Counted from the first letter of the stretch, positions 7,123 to 16,756 are shown. The stretch is 64,000 bases of DNA from Comamonadaceae bacterium (GCA_015999985.1 JAECRA010000005.1:43276-107275); one strand, 5' to 3'. Numbers and translations are program-made. Notes: generated by a model not told the origin, from the sequence alone.

Positions 7123-9027
7123 ATGCCGGCGATAGTGCTCGATTCCCCATCGGCCCGTGACATTGCACAGGCCATGGTCGATGGCTTCAATCGCCACTAT
7201 CGCTTGTTTCGAACCGAATCCGCGCGGGCGAAGCATCGGTTTGAAACCTGCGACTGGCATGGTCAGCAGCGCGCGCAGCGCGAACGCATAGAGTTCTACG
7301 ACCTGCGCGTGCGGGAATGCCAACGCCGCCTGGAGCGTGAGTTCAAGGCGGGTGAGCAGCCCATGGCAACCTGGCAGCAAATCAAGTTGCACTACATAGG
7401 TATGCTGGTGTCACACAAGCAGCCAGAGTTGGCCGAGACCTTTTTCAACTCGGTGACGACCAAGATCCTTCACCGCAGCTATTTCCACAACGACTTCATC
7501 TTCGTTCGACCGGCCATCAGCACGGAATACATGGAGACTGATGATCCCAAGGCCAAGACCACCTACCAGGCTTTCTACCCTGAAGTGCACCGGCTTGAAG
7601 ACGCGGTGCGCACGGTTTTTGAATCCTTTGGCTTGCGCGTCGTTTTCGAGGACGCAGCGCGTGATGCCCGCTATGTAGCCAGCGCACTGCGAAGGGAACT
7701 GGGTGACAGCCGGCCGAGACCGAATTTTCAGATCCAGGTGCTTTCCAGCCTGTTCTACCGCAACAAAGGCGCTTACCTGGTGGGCAAGGTGATCAACGGT
7801 TTTCGAGAGATACCGTTCGCGCTGCCCATCCTTCACCGGCGGCCGGGCACCGTGTTTGTGGACGCAGCCTTGTTTGGAGAAGAAGACCTCCTGCTGCTAT
7901 TTTCTTTCTCGCGTGCCTATTTCATGGTCGACATGGAGATTCCGTCGGCCTATGTGCAGTTCTTGCGCAGCCTCATGCCGCGCAAGCCACGTGCAGAGAT
8001 CTATAACGCCCTGGGCCTGGCCAAACAAGGCAAGAACCTCTTTTATCGCGACCTGCTCTGGCATTTGCGTCACAGCTCCGACAAATTCCGTATTGCACCT
8101 GGCATCAAGGGCATGGTCATGCTGGTGTTCGACCTGCCGAGCTTCCCGTACGTCTTCAAGATCATCAAGGATTTCTATCCTCCGCCCAAGGAAACCACAC
8201 GAGAGCAGGTTCGGGCCAAGTACAAGCTTGTCAAACACCATGACCGCGTGGGTCGGATGGCAGATACCATGGAGTTTTCTCTGCTTGCATTTCCGCGCGA
8301 TAGATTCGAGGACGCGTTGATCGCGGAGATTGAAAAGCACGTGCCCAGCCAACTCGAAATCTCTGATCGTGATGGCGATGGCGAGACTGAAGTCATCATC
8401 GCCCATGCCTACATTGAGCGGCGCATGATCCCGCTCAACCTGTATCTGCAGGAAGCTATCGAAAGCAACGCCAAGGATGCCGCCGGGTCTGCCCAGTTGG
8501 AGCACGCCGTGATCGAATACGGCAACGCCATCAAAGATCTGGTCGCTGCGAATATCTTTCCGGGAGACATGCTCTGGAAGAACTTCGGTGTCACGCGCCA
8601 CGGCAAGGTGGTTTTCTACGACTACGACGAGATCGAGTACGTCACTGACTGCAATTTTCGCCGCGTGCCAGCTCCGCGCAATGAAGAAGACGAAATGAGT
8701 GGAGAGATCTGGTACAGCGTCGCCAAGGGCGATGTGTTTCCCGAGACCTTCGGTCCTTTCCTTCTGGGACATCCGCGCGTGCGCGAAGCTTTTATGCGCC
8801 ACCATGCTGATTTGCTGGAAGCTGATTTTTGGCAACAGAACAAAGAGCGTATCCAGCGTGGTGAGGTGATTGACTTCTACCCCTATGGCATACACCGGCG
8901 TTTCGATGTCAATGAGGGAGCCTGGGGCGCCTCGGAATTGGCTGACCCCGCGGCAGCGAGTTCTGAGACCCCAGCGGATCAGCCTGACATGTCCGCACCA
9001 ATGACAGCGGGGGAGCCTCCTGAATGA
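7123..9027 (+). CDS. aceK: Isocitrate dehydrogenase kinase/phosphatase
   Basis: Bifunctional cytoplasmic enzyme that phosphorylates and dephosphorylates isocitrate dehydrogenase, switching carbon between the TCA cycle and the glyoxylate shunt. The whole 634-residue chain reads as AceK: an N-terminal regulatory half ([20 protein letters not shown] and onward) and a C-terminal kinase-like half with [30 protein letters not shown] and [12 protein letters not shown]. It is longer than the enterobacterial protein, mainly through a low-complexity Ala/Pro/Ser tail after about residue 600. Only 21 bases separate it from carbonic anhydrase. Placement in a leucine/acetyl-CoA gene set, away from aceA/aceB, fits a need to open the glyoxylate shunt when acetyl-CoA is the carbon source. 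Confidence 0.95.
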   Translation: MPAIVLDSPSARDIAQAMVDGFNRHYRLFRTESARAKHRFETCDWHGQQRAQRERIEFYDLRVRECQRRLEREFKAGEQPMATWQQIKLHYIGMLVSHKQPELAETFFNSVTTKILHRSYFHNDFIFVRPAISTEYMETDDPKAKTTYQAFYPEVHRLEDAVRTVFESFGLRVVFEDAARDARYVASALRRELGDSRPRPNFQIQVLSSLFYRNKGAYLVGKVINGFREIPFALPILHRRPGTVFVDAALFGEEDLLLLFSFSRAYFMVDMEIPSAYVQFLRSLMPRKPRAEIYNALGLAKQGKNLFYRDLLWHLRHSSDKFRIAPGIKGMVMLVFDLPSFPYVFKIIKDFYPPPKETTREQVRAKYKLVKHHDRVGRMADTMEFSLLAFPRDRFEDALIAEIEKHVPSQLEISDRDGDGETEVIIAHAYIERRMIPLNLYLQEAIESNAKDAAGSAQLEHAVIEYGNAIKDLVAANIFPGDMLWKNFGVTRHGKVVFYDYDEIEYVTDCNFRRVPAPRNEEDEMSGEIWYSVAKGDVFPETFGPFLLGHPRVREAFMRHHADLLEADFWQQNKERIQRGEVIDFYPYGIHRRFDVNEGAWGASELADPAAASSETPADQPDMSAPMTAGEPPE

Positions 9028-9043
9028 CCGCTGCTGCACTAAT

Positions 9044-9063
9044 GGGTGTGAGATTTCACACCC
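9044..9063. terminator. Hairpin after aceK
   Basis: GGGTGTGA-GATT-TCACACCC is an 8-bp stem with a 4-base loop, 16 bases after the aceK stop. No U-run follows, so any terminator activity would be weak. The arms resemble the termini (GGTGTGAA / TTCACACC) of the dispersed element at 12228 and 44918, possibly by chance. Confidence 0.45.
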
Positions 9064-9151
9064 CTCGTTTAGCCACAACCCTGCGTTTAGCCGGCTGACT
9101 CTTTAAATAGCCAGCTAGAGAATCTTTTCATCTTCGTCCAAGGAAACAACC

Positions 9152-10333
9152 ATGTCAGACCCCATCGTCATCGTATCTGCGGTTCGCACTCCCATGGGGA
9201 GCTTTCAAGGCGATTTCACCAATCTGTCTGCCAACGATCTGGGAGGCGTCGCCATCAAGGCTGCCGTCGAACGTGCAGGCATTTCGCCAGAGCTCGTGAC
9301 CGAGGTTCTCTTTGGCAACTGCCTGATCGCCGGGCAGGGCCAGGCACCTGCCAGACAAGCTGCGTTCAAGGGGGGCCTTCCTAAAAGCGCAGGTGCTGTT
9401 ACCTTGAGCAAGATGTGCGGATCAGGTATGCGCGCGGCCATGTTCGCCCACGACATGCTGGCAGCTGGTTCGCACGACGTTCTGGTGGCCGGAGGTATGG
9501 AAAGCATGACGGGCGCGCCCTATCTGCTGCAGAAGGGCCGCGGCGGCTATCGCATGGGCCACGACAAAGTGTTTGACCACATGATGCTGGATGGACTGGA
9601 AGACGCCTACGAGCCTGGGCGCAGCATGGGCACCTTCGGTGAAGATTGCGCCTCCAAATATGATTTCACGCGTGAGCAACAGGACGCCTTTGCCGTGGCC
9701 AGCGTGCAGCGTGCGCAACAGGCTATCAAGGCTGGTTCATTCAAGGAAGAAATTGCACCAGTGACTGTGAAAGATAGAAAGGGCGAGCGCGTCGTTGACA
9801 CTGATGAGGGGCCGGGCCGCATCAATGTTGACAAGATTCCCAGCCTGAAGCCCGCTTTCAAGAAAGACGGCACCGTCACAGCCGCCAGCAGCTCCAGCAT
9901 CAATGATGGTGCGGCAGCCATGGTCCTGATGCGCGAATCTACCGCCCGGGAACTGGGGTGTACGCCGTTGGCCCGCATCGTCAGCCATGCCACCCACGCG
10001 CAGGAGCCTGAGTGGTTTGCCACTGCGCCTATCGGTGCGACCGAGAAAGCTCTCAAGAAGGCCGGTTGGCAGGTCAATGAGGTCGATCTCTGGGAAGTCA
10101 ATGAAGCCTTTGCCGTCGTGCCTATGGCGCTCATGCACGATCTGAAAGTGCCTCACGAAAAAGTTAACGTCAATGGAGGTGCTTGTGCGCTGGGCCATCC
10201 TATCGGGGCCAGTGGCGCTCGCATCATGGTCACCTTGATGTACGCGTTGAAGGCCAGAGGCTTGAAAAAGGGTTTGGCCACGCTTTGCATCGGTGGCGGC
10301 GAAGCCACGGCTGTCGCCTTGGAAATGCTTTGA
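9152..10333 (+). CDS. Acetyl-CoA C-acetyltransferase (thiolase)
   Basis: Type II thiolase that condenses two acetyl-CoA or cleaves acetoacetyl-CoA. The 393 residues carry the full catalytic set: C89 in LSKMCGSGMRA, H349 in ACALGHPIGASG and C379 in TLCIGGGEA. Signature VNEAFAVVP is also present. It is cytoplasmic and tetrameric in the family. In this setting it would break down acetoacetyl-CoA from leucine; a PhaA role in polyhydroxybutyrate synthesis cannot be excluded from sequence. It lies 124 bases after aceK, with a hairpin between. Confidence 0.9.
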   Translation: MSDPIVIVSAVRTPMGSFQGDFTNLSANDLGGVAIKAAVERAGISPELVTEVLFGNCLIAGQGQAPARQAAFKGGLPKSAGAVTLSKMCGSGMRAAMFAHDMLAAGSHDVLVAGGMESMTGAPYLLQKGRGGYRMGHDKVFDHMMLDGLEDAYEPGRSMGTFGEDCASKYDFTREQQDAFAVASVQRAQQAIKAGSFKEEIAPVTVKDRKGERVVDTDEGPGRINVDKIPSLKPAFKKDGTVTAASSSSINDGAAAMVLMRESTARELGCTPLARIVSHATHAQEPEWFATAPIGATEKALKKAGWQVNEVDLWEVNEAFAVVPMALMHDLKVPHEKVNVNGGACALGHPIGASGARIMVTLMYALKARGLKKGLATLCIGGGEATAVALEML

Positions 10334-10449
10334 CCTTGCCACTTGCAAGCTCACGCATTTAAGGTGACAAGCTTCCCTGGGAACCAAGGCATGCGTTTGA
10401 GTCCTCACCTTGGTGCCTGTCGATAGTCGAATGCGAAGGGGATTCCATC

Positions 10450-11133
10450 GTGTCCACCGTTTTGATCATAGGAGCCTCTCGAGGCATCGGCTACGAACTG
10501 GCTGAACAATATGCCCAGGAGGGCGCGCGTGTCATCGCCACGGCGCGAGACGAACCGGGTCTGGCCAGGCTGAGAGATATCGGATGCGAGGCGCTCAAGC
10601 TGGATGTCACCAATCCAGCCAGTGTGAGCGGCCTCTCTTGGCAACTCGACGGCGAGAGGCTTGACATAGCCTGGCAGGTGGCCGGCGTCATATGCAACCG
10701 CACCAATGCACTGACACCGCCTACTCAGCAGGAGTTCGATCGCGTCATGCATGCCAATGTGCTGGGCCCCATGCAGGTCATCCCTCAGGTGGCTCCTATG
10801 GTGGAGTCCAGTAAAGCCCCAGGCGGCGGACGTTTTGGCTTCATTAGTAGCGAGATGGGGCATATTGGTAGCGTGAGTAGTTCGGGTGCGTGGCTGTACC
10901 GTGTAAGCAAGTCTGCACTCAATATGGCCATGGCCTCAGCGCGCCATAGCTATGCCCAAGCCACCTTCGTCTCGTTTCACCCAGGGTGGGTGCGGACGGC
11001 GATGGGCGGTGAGTCCGCACCCGTCACCGTGCAAGCCAGTGCTGCTGGCCTGCGCAGGTCGCTGGCCGATGCGACGCGTGACGATAGCGGATCATTCATG
11101 CGCTATGACGGCACCCAAATCGCAGGCTGGTAA
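10450..11133 (+). CDS. Short-chain dehydrogenase/reductase
   Basis: NAD(P)-dependent oxidoreductase of 227 residues with a GTG start. The cofactor motif is GASRGIG (8-14), with a TARD end to strand 2. The catalytic pair is Y150-K154 in YRVSKSALN, with a serine run before it. The NNAG structural motif is replaced by QVAGV, as in the divergent (C-factor-like) branch of SDRs. Substrate unknown. It follows the thiolase by 116 bases on the same strand and is the last gene before the strand switch. Confidence 0.82.
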   Translation: MSTVLIIGASRGIGYELAEQYAQEGARVIATARDEPGLARLRDIGCEALKLDVTNPASVSGLSWQLDGERLDIAWQVAGVICNRTNALTPPTQQEFDRVMHANVLGPMQVIPQVAPMVESSKAPGGGRFGFISSEMGHIGSVSSSGAWLYRVSKSALNMAMASARHSYAQATFVSFHPGWVRTAMGGESAPVTVQASAAGLRRSLADATRDDSGSFMRYDGTQIAGW

Positions 11134-11155
11134 GCAGGCAGCCTGGAGCGCGAGC

Positions 11156-12016
11156 TTATTTGGGCGTGAACGTGATTTTTGTGGCGAGAATTTGGGCACT
11201 TCCTGGCTGCTGGCTGTTCTGTAACACAAGCTTGAGCTCCTGCCCGCGGTAAGGACCATCGGCCGCAATCCACTGCTCGCTGAGTTGAGTGAAACCTGAG
11301 CCGTCCGGATAAACCACTTGGCTAGAGCCTGAAAACCTACACGCGTTAATGGTTCCCATCGGGGTGCTGATGGCCTCACGTCCCACATAGGTGATTTTTG
11401 AGGTAACCGTTTCTTCATGGCGAATCTCATCGTTCACACCCTGAACCGTTTTCACAACGGTTGTCGACTCCGTCGTTTCACCGGGGTTCATGGCCACAGG
11501 TCGCACGATGGGAGGCTCATTGGTCTTGCGGCCGTACTTGGGATCCGCGTTTTCATTGCCATTGCGGGAGCCGTAGCGGATCTCCTTGCCGTCCACCAGA
11601 TCCATATACTGTCTCTCTTCACCTATCGTCCCTGTGGCATAGATGAAACTCGATTGAACGAATCGGATGGGCCTGGCATTGGCAAATGATTCGCGCGGGC
11701 CGGTGGTCGTGGTAACTCGGGTTTTGAAGACCCGACCGTTTGGATCGATCGCGTCCAACTCAACTACAGATACGGTGCCTTCGCGATAGGTCGATTCATT
11801 GAAACATGCGGCTGAGCTTGTTCCTGGCTGAGGGGTGGTGCCAGGGTTGCTTCCAGGGCCACTGTCATCGCCGCCGTCGCTAGCACCACCGCCGCAGGCC
11901 GTCAGGCAAGCGATGGCGGTGGCTGCCAGAAAAAACTTCGCTGTTTGCCCGATGGGGCGCTTGCTAGCGACCGGAGTCACTAATTGGAGGGAAAGAGGGC
12001 GTAGGTCAAGGCGCAT
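11156..12016 (-). CDS. Predicted lipoprotein of unknown function
   Basis: Secreted lipoprotein, 286 residues when started at the ATG at 12016, which has a ribosome site (TTGGAGA) and gives a proper signal peptide. An in-frame start 300 bases further out would run through the dispersed repeat at 12228 and is rejected. The lipobox is LTAC with C41, followed by a Gly/Ser/Pro linker (CGGGASDGGDDSG). The rest is predicted beta-rich with no recognised domain. A second lipoprotein gene lies upstream on the same strand. Likely surface or periplasmic, function unknown. Confidence 0.7.
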   Translation of the reverse strand: MRLDLRPLSLQLVTPVASKRPIGQTAKFFLAATAIACLTACGGGASDGGDDSGPGSNPGTTPQPGTSSAACFNESTYREGTVSVVELDAIDPNGRVFKTRVTTTTGPRESFANARPIRFVQSSFIYATGTIGEERQYMDLVDGKEIRYGSRNGNENADPKYGRKTNEPPIVRPVAMNPGETTESTTVVKTVQGVNDEIRHEETVTSKITYVGREAISTPMGTINACRFSGSSQVVYPDGSGFTQLSEQWIAADGPYRGQELKLVLQNSQQPGSAQILATKITFTPK

Positions 12017-12227
12017 AAAAGTCTCCAAGGAAAATACCGGGGGGGAAGATAGAAGGCTTTTTCGGGTGCGCGTCATGCGCTGGCGGGCGGGTATCAAGTT
12101 GCCCTGAGTGGAATCAAGCAGTTCATCACCACCGTGAAAATTGGCCACGCAGCGGTGCGCACAAGGTGTCAACGCACAATGAGTGAGGCCGCGCGCGTTG
12201 TCATTTTCTAACTGCATGGGCTCATAA

Positions 12228-12362
12228 GGTGCGAATGAATCAGGCGTGCTCGAAAGGGCCGTCAAAACCCACCCGATCAAGGCGCAACGCGCAGCCGTAG
12301 CTTGTGCTACGGAGAGCATTTGTTACGCGGAGCTGGGAGGGCATGAGGGGTTTGTTCCCACC
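12228..12362. repeat. Dispersed element with terminal inverted repeats, copy A (135 bp)
   Basis: Begins GGTGCGAATGAATC and ends TTTGTTCCCACC, four bases before the stop of the neighbouring lipoprotein gene. It is an imperfect copy, in opposite orientation, of 44918-45085. Shared blocks include GGCGTGCTCGAAAGGGCCGT, CCCGATCAAGGCGCAA, GTGCTACGGAGAGCATTTG and GGGCATGAGG. Compared with copy B it lacks about 33 bp in the right half and its ends have decayed. No transposase is encoded. It makes up most of the 349-base gap between the two lipoprotein genes. Confidence 0.85.
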
Positions 12363-12365
12363 TTC

Positions 12366-13427
12366 TCAGAGCTTCGTGTAACAGTTCTTGCCTGCAATCG
12401 ATAGATTGGCGGACGATTCCACCAACTGCGGAGTCGTCAGAACGCTGGGGGTTGCATCACCCAGAATGCACAGGTGGGCACCCTTGCGCGCCCAGATAGT
12501 GGGGCTGCTACTTCCGTTCGGCAGATTCCATGTGCCCCAGAATGCTGTGAGCGTGGCTGTGGCTGCGCTGCGGTTGAAAACCATGGTCCCCAGGCTACTG
12601 GACCCTGATACTTCGGGAGCTCCGGTTCCCGTGCAGGTTGCGTTGTTGTACACCACCATGCCTTGATTCACTGCGGTCGTCATGGACCCTTGCTTTGCAA
12701 TACGCCAAAGTGCTCGGCCCCAGGTGTTGGCTCGGATGGCCACGCATAAGTCCATTTGCCAATCGCCTTCCGGTAAGCTGACATCCGTGTTGGCAGCGCA
12801 GGAGATTTCCACTGTCGATACGTTGGCTGCTGACATGGTGCCACTGCCCTGCCGGACAGTGCAGATTTGCGCGACAGGCTGCGACTTGACGGAGATGGCA
12901 TAGCTCGCGCCGCTCAACAAGGGGGCAGCGAAGGTGAAGCCACCGTTAGCAGTGACTGTCAGGTCATCCCCGTTGTTGTTCTGCAGCACCAGCGTCGTGT
13001 TCGCCGCCAGGCCACTTACTCTCCCGCCCACGCTGAATGCCGCAGCGGGCAAATTGGTGCATCTCGCAAGCACCTCATCTATGTTGGCCGTCGCCACGCC
13101 CGTGCCCTTCTCTATGGTGCAGGACTGGCCGACCGGTTGAGTCTTGACGGTGACCGCGTAGGCGCTGCCAGAAGGCACGCGATCGGGGAAACTGAAAGGC
13201 CCTTCAGTCGTAATTTCAAGATCACCAGTGCCGTTGTTTTGCAACACGACGCGCTTGCCTCCCCCCAGTCCATTGACCGTACCCGCCACCGTGAATCCAT
13301 CCCCGGCGGGCGGCGTGGTGTCGTCATTACCCCCACCGCCGCAGGCGCTCAGCAGGAAGATCGACGCGAGGCATGCCATCCCGACGGGCTGAAGGGGCAT
13401 GCAAGGTGGGGAAATCGCAAGACGCAT
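12366..13427 (-). CDS. Predicted lipoprotein with two tandem beta-rich repeats
   Basis: Lipoprotein of 353 residues. A signal peptide ends in lipobox LSAC with C29, then CGGGGNDD. Two copies of a domain of about 78 residues follow. Copy 1 starts FTVAGTVNGLGGGKRVVLQN and copy 2 FSVGGRVSGLAANTTLVLQN. Both contain SG(S/A)(A/S)YA(V/I)(T/S)VK(T/S)QP and a late cysteine pair (SCTI...RC and ICTV...SC). The C-terminal third (about 210-353) is different, with several cysteines and no recognised family. Repeats of this type occur in Burkholderiales surface lipoproteins. Probably cell-surface, function unknown. Confidence 0.75.
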   Translation of the reverse strand: MRLAISPPCMPLQPVGMACLASIFLLSACGGGGNDDTTPPAGDGFTVAGTVNGLGGGKRVVLQNNGTGDLEITTEGPFSFPDRVPSGSAYAVTVKTQPVGQSCTIEKGTGVATANIDEVLARCTNLPAAAFSVGGRVSGLAANTTLVLQNNNGDDLTVTANGGFTFAAPLLSGASYAISVKSQPVAQICTVRQGSGTMSAANVSTVEISCAANTDVSLPEGDWQMDLCVAIRANTWGRALWRIAKQGSMTTAVNQGMVVYNNATCTGTGAPEVSGSSSLGTMVFNRSAATATLTAFWGTWNLPNGSSSPTIWARKGAHLCILGDATPSVLTTPQLVESSANLSIAGKNCYTKL

Positions 13428-13633
13428 AGGAACTTTTCAGTTGAGAATGTCGTGATGCCAGCAAGCATAGAAAGCTTTACCGGGTGTGCAGCCTGCAGCC
13501 ATGTCAATGACAAAACTATGCCGACGAAGCGCGCTTGATTTCGACGGACGGCTGAAAAAAGCCGGTGAACGCAAGAGGGTGCTTCTACTATTGGCCATTC
13601 ACTATCACTGGTGCGGCTCGCGAAGGGAACAGC

Positions 13634-14713
13634 ATGGAAGAGGCACACGACGGGATCGGCAGCTTTGGCAAGACCTTGCGACGGGCCACGCTGCGACTCA
13701 GCTTGCTTTACTGGGCCTGTATGTTCGTGGCCGACAGCATCCTCGGCTACTTCATCAATATTGATCCCATCGATTCCGCCCCCCTCAAGGTGGTGCTCTT
13801 TGGTCTGAGCGCGTTGATGACTTATGCCATGTCGTTGGTTTTATTCCGTCTGCGCAGGTACTCATTCACGCAGAAGGCTTTGCTCTGTTTTGGGATGACA
13901 GCGATTGCTGCGCCCATCTTCACTGGGATCGACTTCGTCAACTACGCTATTTGCGAGTACCCCGAGCCCGTCAAGTTCGATAAACTCTACGCCGCCTACA
14001 TGCTGATAGAGGGTGCGTCAATGATGTTCGGTTGGAGTTGCCTGTTCATGGCCTTGCTCTACAACTTCGAAGTACGTGACCGCGAGCGCAGGCTGGCAGC
14101 CGTTCGAGAGGAGGCCTTGACCGCGCAGATGCAAGCACTTCGCTACCAGGTCAACCCGCACTTTCTTTTCAATACGCTGAACTCCATCGCGGGCCTGATC
14201 GAGGAGGGCGCCGCCGTGCGCGCTGAGCGCATGGTGCAGTCGCTGTCGAATTTTCTGAGAAGCTCTCTGGCACTGGACCCTATGCTTGATGTCGCGCTGG
14301 CCGAGGAGTTGCGATTGCAGCAGGACTACCTCGCCATTGAGCGAGAACGTTACGCAGATCGAATGGATTTCGTTGTGGACGTGCCCGAACAAATGCACCA
14401 CGCCATGGTGCCCAGCCTGCTGCTGCAACCCTTGATCGAAAATGCCATCAAGCACGGTGTTGGGCAATCGCTAGAACATACACAGATTCGAATATGGGCA
14501 CGGCGCCGTAACGAGAGTCTGTGCATGGCGGTAGAGAACACTCGGTATCCGAACGCTGCGCGCTTCACTTCCACCGAAGGGCTTGGTATTGGGCTGAGGA
14601 ACGTGGCTGAGCGCATTCGGATGCGTTTTGGCGATGCAGGTGCTTTTCGAATTGATGCGGCGGACGGCACGCGTTTCCGGGTGGAAATCGAACTGCCTTG
14701 GAGAACGGCGTGA
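13634..14713 (+). CDS. LytS/AlgZ-type sensor histidine kinase
   Basis: Membrane sensor kinase, 359 residues from the ATG at 13634 (purine-rich CGAAGGGAACAGC in front). A GTG at 13565 would add 23 residues without support. About four transmembrane helices occupy residues 18-145. The His_kinase domain has LRYQVNPHFLFNTLN with phosphoacceptor H176. The ATPase has an N box (PLIENAIKHG) and a G box (GLGIGLRNV). No periplasmic sensor domain is visible, so signals may be sensed in the membrane. It overlaps the response regulator gene by four bases (GTGA) and surely forms a pair with it. Confidence 0.9.
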   Translation: MEEAHDGIGSFGKTLRRATLRLSLLYWACMFVADSILGYFINIDPIDSAPLKVVLFGLSALMTYAMSLVLFRLRRYSFTQKALLCFGMTAIAAPIFTGIDFVNYAICEYPEPVKFDKLYAAYMLIEGASMMFGWSCLFMALLYNFEVRDRERRLAAVREEALTAQMQALRYQVNPHFLFNTLNSIAGLIEEGAAVRAERMVQSLSNFLRSSLALDPMLDVALAEELRLQQDYLAIERERYADRMDFVVDVPEQMHHAMVPSLLLQPLIENAIKHGVGQSLEHTQIRIWARRRNESLCMAVENTRYPNAARFTSTEGLGIGLRNVAERIRMRFGDAGAFRIDAADGTRFRVEIELPWRTA

Positions 14714-15492
14714 GACTGCTCGATGTCTTGGTCGTGGATGACGAGCCCTTGGCGAGGCGGCGCGTCCTGCGGTTGCTTCGCCAGCTACCCTGGGTGGGCT
14801 CTATCGCGGAGGCCGCCAATGTGCCCCAGGCACTCGCGCAATTGGATCGGCTTGATGCTCAGATTCTCCTACTCGACATCCAGATGCCCGGTGGCACGGG
14901 CTTCGATCTGCTAGCGCGGATCTCAGGCAGGCCGGAGCCACCCGCAGTGGTGTTCGTCACCGCTTTTGACGATCAGGCTTGTCGAGCTTTCGACGCTAGC
15001 GCCACCGACTACATCACCAAGCCTATCGAGCCGGGACGTTTTCATCTTGCTCTGGATCGGGCCCGCCGTGCGACTGAACTACAAAGCAACGCCGGACGCA
15101 TTGCGGAACTGGAAGAAGTGATCGCTACCCTGCGACGCTCGTCGCAGCCCCAGTCCGCGGCGGTGGAAATTTGGGTAAAGACCAGGGGTGAGTACGTGCG
15201 GCTTGCGGCCTCCAGCATCACGCGCATTCAGGCTGAGGGTGACTACGCAAGAATCTACGCCGAAGGGCGCGAATACCTGCACAATGCCACCTTATCTGAA
15301 CTGAAAAACCAGCTGCCAGTGCAAGACTTTGTTCGCATTCATCGCAGTACGATGGTGCGTGCAGGCGAAGTCGTTCGTCTTGGTGTGGGCTCGTTCTCGT
15401 CATTGACCGTGGTGCTTGCCGATGGCGCCGTGGCTCGAGTGGGCCGAACTTACACCTCCGACGTCAGAGCCCGGTTCATGGCGAGAAAATAG
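14710..15492 (+). CDS. LytTR-family response regulator
   Basis: Cytoplasmic transcription factor of 260 residues with a GTG start inside the kinase stop (GTGA overlap). The N-terminal receiver has acidic D10-D11, phosphoacceptor D56 in LLLDIQMPG, and a KPIEP lysine. A short coiled linker (about 120-145) leads to a C-terminal LytTR DNA-binding domain (about 155-255) with GDYARIYAEG and VRIHRSTMV. The arrangement is AlgR/LytR-like. Targets are not evident. The two lipoprotein genes, transcribed away from the pair, are possible targets by position only. Confidence 0.9.
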   Translation: MRLLDVLVVDDEPLARRRVLRLLRQLPWVGSIAEAANVPQALAQLDRLDAQILLLDIQMPGGTGFDLLARISGRPEPPAVVFVTAFDDQACRAFDASATDYITKPIEPGRFHLALDRARRATELQSNAGRIAELEEVIATLRRSSQPQSAAVEIWVKTRGEYVRLAASSITRIQAEGDYARIYAEGREYLHNATLSELKNQLPVQDFVRIHRSTMVRAGEVVRLGVGSFSSLTVVLADGAVARVGRTYTSDVRARFMARK

Positions 15493-15567
15493 CGCTGGCT
15501 CGGGGGTCCAACCAAATGAGTGGAACTTCATGGACCAGACGAGTCCGCAACATGACGAGAGACAACG

Positions 15568-16704
15568 ATGCTACTGACCGAAGACCAGGAAATGATCCGC
15601 GATGCTGTGCGAGCATTCGCACAGGAACAGTTATGGCCTCATGCTGCGCGCTGGGACAAAGAACATCATTTTCCCGTTGAGGCACACCAGGGGTTGGCCC
15701 AACTCGGCGCTTACGGGATCTGTGTCCCCGAGGAGTACGGTGGTGCGGGGCTGGATTACCTCTCGCTCGCGCTGGTCCTGGAGGAAGTCGCCGCGGGCGA
15801 CGGCGGCACCAGTACGCCCATCAGCGTGACCAACTGCCCCTATAACGCCATCCTCATGAGGTATGGGAGCGAGGCGCAAAAGCAAAAGTGGCTCGCTCCC
15901 GCTGCACGCGGTGAGATGCTCGGCGCCTTTGCATTGACCGAGCCCCATGTGGGCAGCGACGCATCCGCCCTCCGTGCGACTGCGGTAAGGCAAGGCGATG
16001 AGTACGTCCTGAACGGCGCCAAGCAGTTCATCACCAGCGGAAAAAATGGCCATGTGGCCGTGGTGATCGCTGTGACGGATAAGGCGGCGGGCAAACGTGG
16101 CCTCAGCGCCTTTATCGTCCCCACACATAACCTGGGCAATGCCGGTTGGGTGGTGGCACGTCTTGAAGAAAAGCTGGGCCAGCACTCCAGTGACACTGCG
16201 CAGATCAATCTTGAAAATTGCCGTGTCCCGGTTGAGAACCGCATTGGAGAAGAAGGCGAGGGCTACAAGATTGCTCTTAGTTCGCTGGAAGGTGGGCGCA
16301 TAGGCATTGCGGCACAAAGCATAGGCATGGCGCGGTCAGCATTGGAAGTAGCCATTCAGTATGCCAAGGAGCGTGAAGCATTTGGCACGGCCATCTTCAA
16401 CCATCAGGCAGTGAGCTTTCGCCTGGCTGAGTGTTCCACCAGGTTGGAAGCGGCCCGTCAGCTCATCTGGCATGCAGCAGCCCTGCGCGACGCTGGCCGA
16501 CCTTGCCTGAAGGAAGCTGCCATGGCCAAACTGTTTGCCAGTGAAGTGGCCGAGCAGATATGTTCTGCAGCCATTCAGACCTTGGGAGGCTACGGCTATG
16601 TGGCCGACTTCCCCGTCGAGCGTATCTACCGCGACGTGCGTGTGTGCCAGATCTATGAAGGCACGAGTGACGTGCAGAAGATCATTATTTCGCGGGCGTT
16701 GTAG
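15568..16704 (+). CDS. Acyl-CoA dehydrogenase
   Basis: FAD-dependent acyl-CoA dehydrogenase, 378 residues. Signature 1 is FALTEPHVGSDAS. The catalytic glutamate is at the usual short/medium-chain position (E364 in IYEGTSDVQK), unlike the isovaleryl enzyme at 5205. The C-terminal TLGGYGYVADFPVERIYRDV is the second signature. Substrate would be a short or medium-chain acyl-CoA; the exact one is not readable. It starts 75 bases after the response regulator, on the same strand, with no partner oxidoreductase nearby. Confidence 0.9.
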   Translation: MLLTEDQEMIRDAVRAFAQEQLWPHAARWDKEHHFPVEAHQGLAQLGAYGICVPEEYGGAGLDYLSLALVLEEVAAGDGGTSTPISVTNCPYNAILMRYGSEAQKQKWLAPAARGEMLGAFALTEPHVGSDASALRATAVRQGDEYVLNGAKQFITSGKNGHVAVVIAVTDKAAGKRGLSAFIVPTHNLGNAGWVVARLEEKLGQHSSDTAQINLENCRVPVENRIGEEGEGYKIALSSLEGGRIGIAAQSIGMARSALEVAIQYAKEREAFGTAIFNHQAVSFRLAECSTRLEAARQLIWHAAALRDAGRPCLKEAAMAKLFASEVAEQICSAAIQTLGGYGYVADFPVERIYRDVRVCQIYEGTSDVQKIIISRAL

Positions 16705-16756
16705 ACGCGGCTATCCGGGACTATGGCGAAGTTCCCAGACCTGGGGGAATCGAGAC

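Noticed and set aside
7897..9078. 393-residue open frame antisense to aceK
   Set aside because: Shadow of a clear coding gene, no recognisable domain or ribosome site.
12017..12319. Longer N-terminus for the first lipoprotein gene, sharing a peptide with a frame at 44973-45215
   Set aside because: The shared peptide (ALIGxxLTALSSTPDSF) comes from the dispersed DNA repeat, not from protein homology; the ATG at 12016 gives a proper signal peptide and ribosome site.
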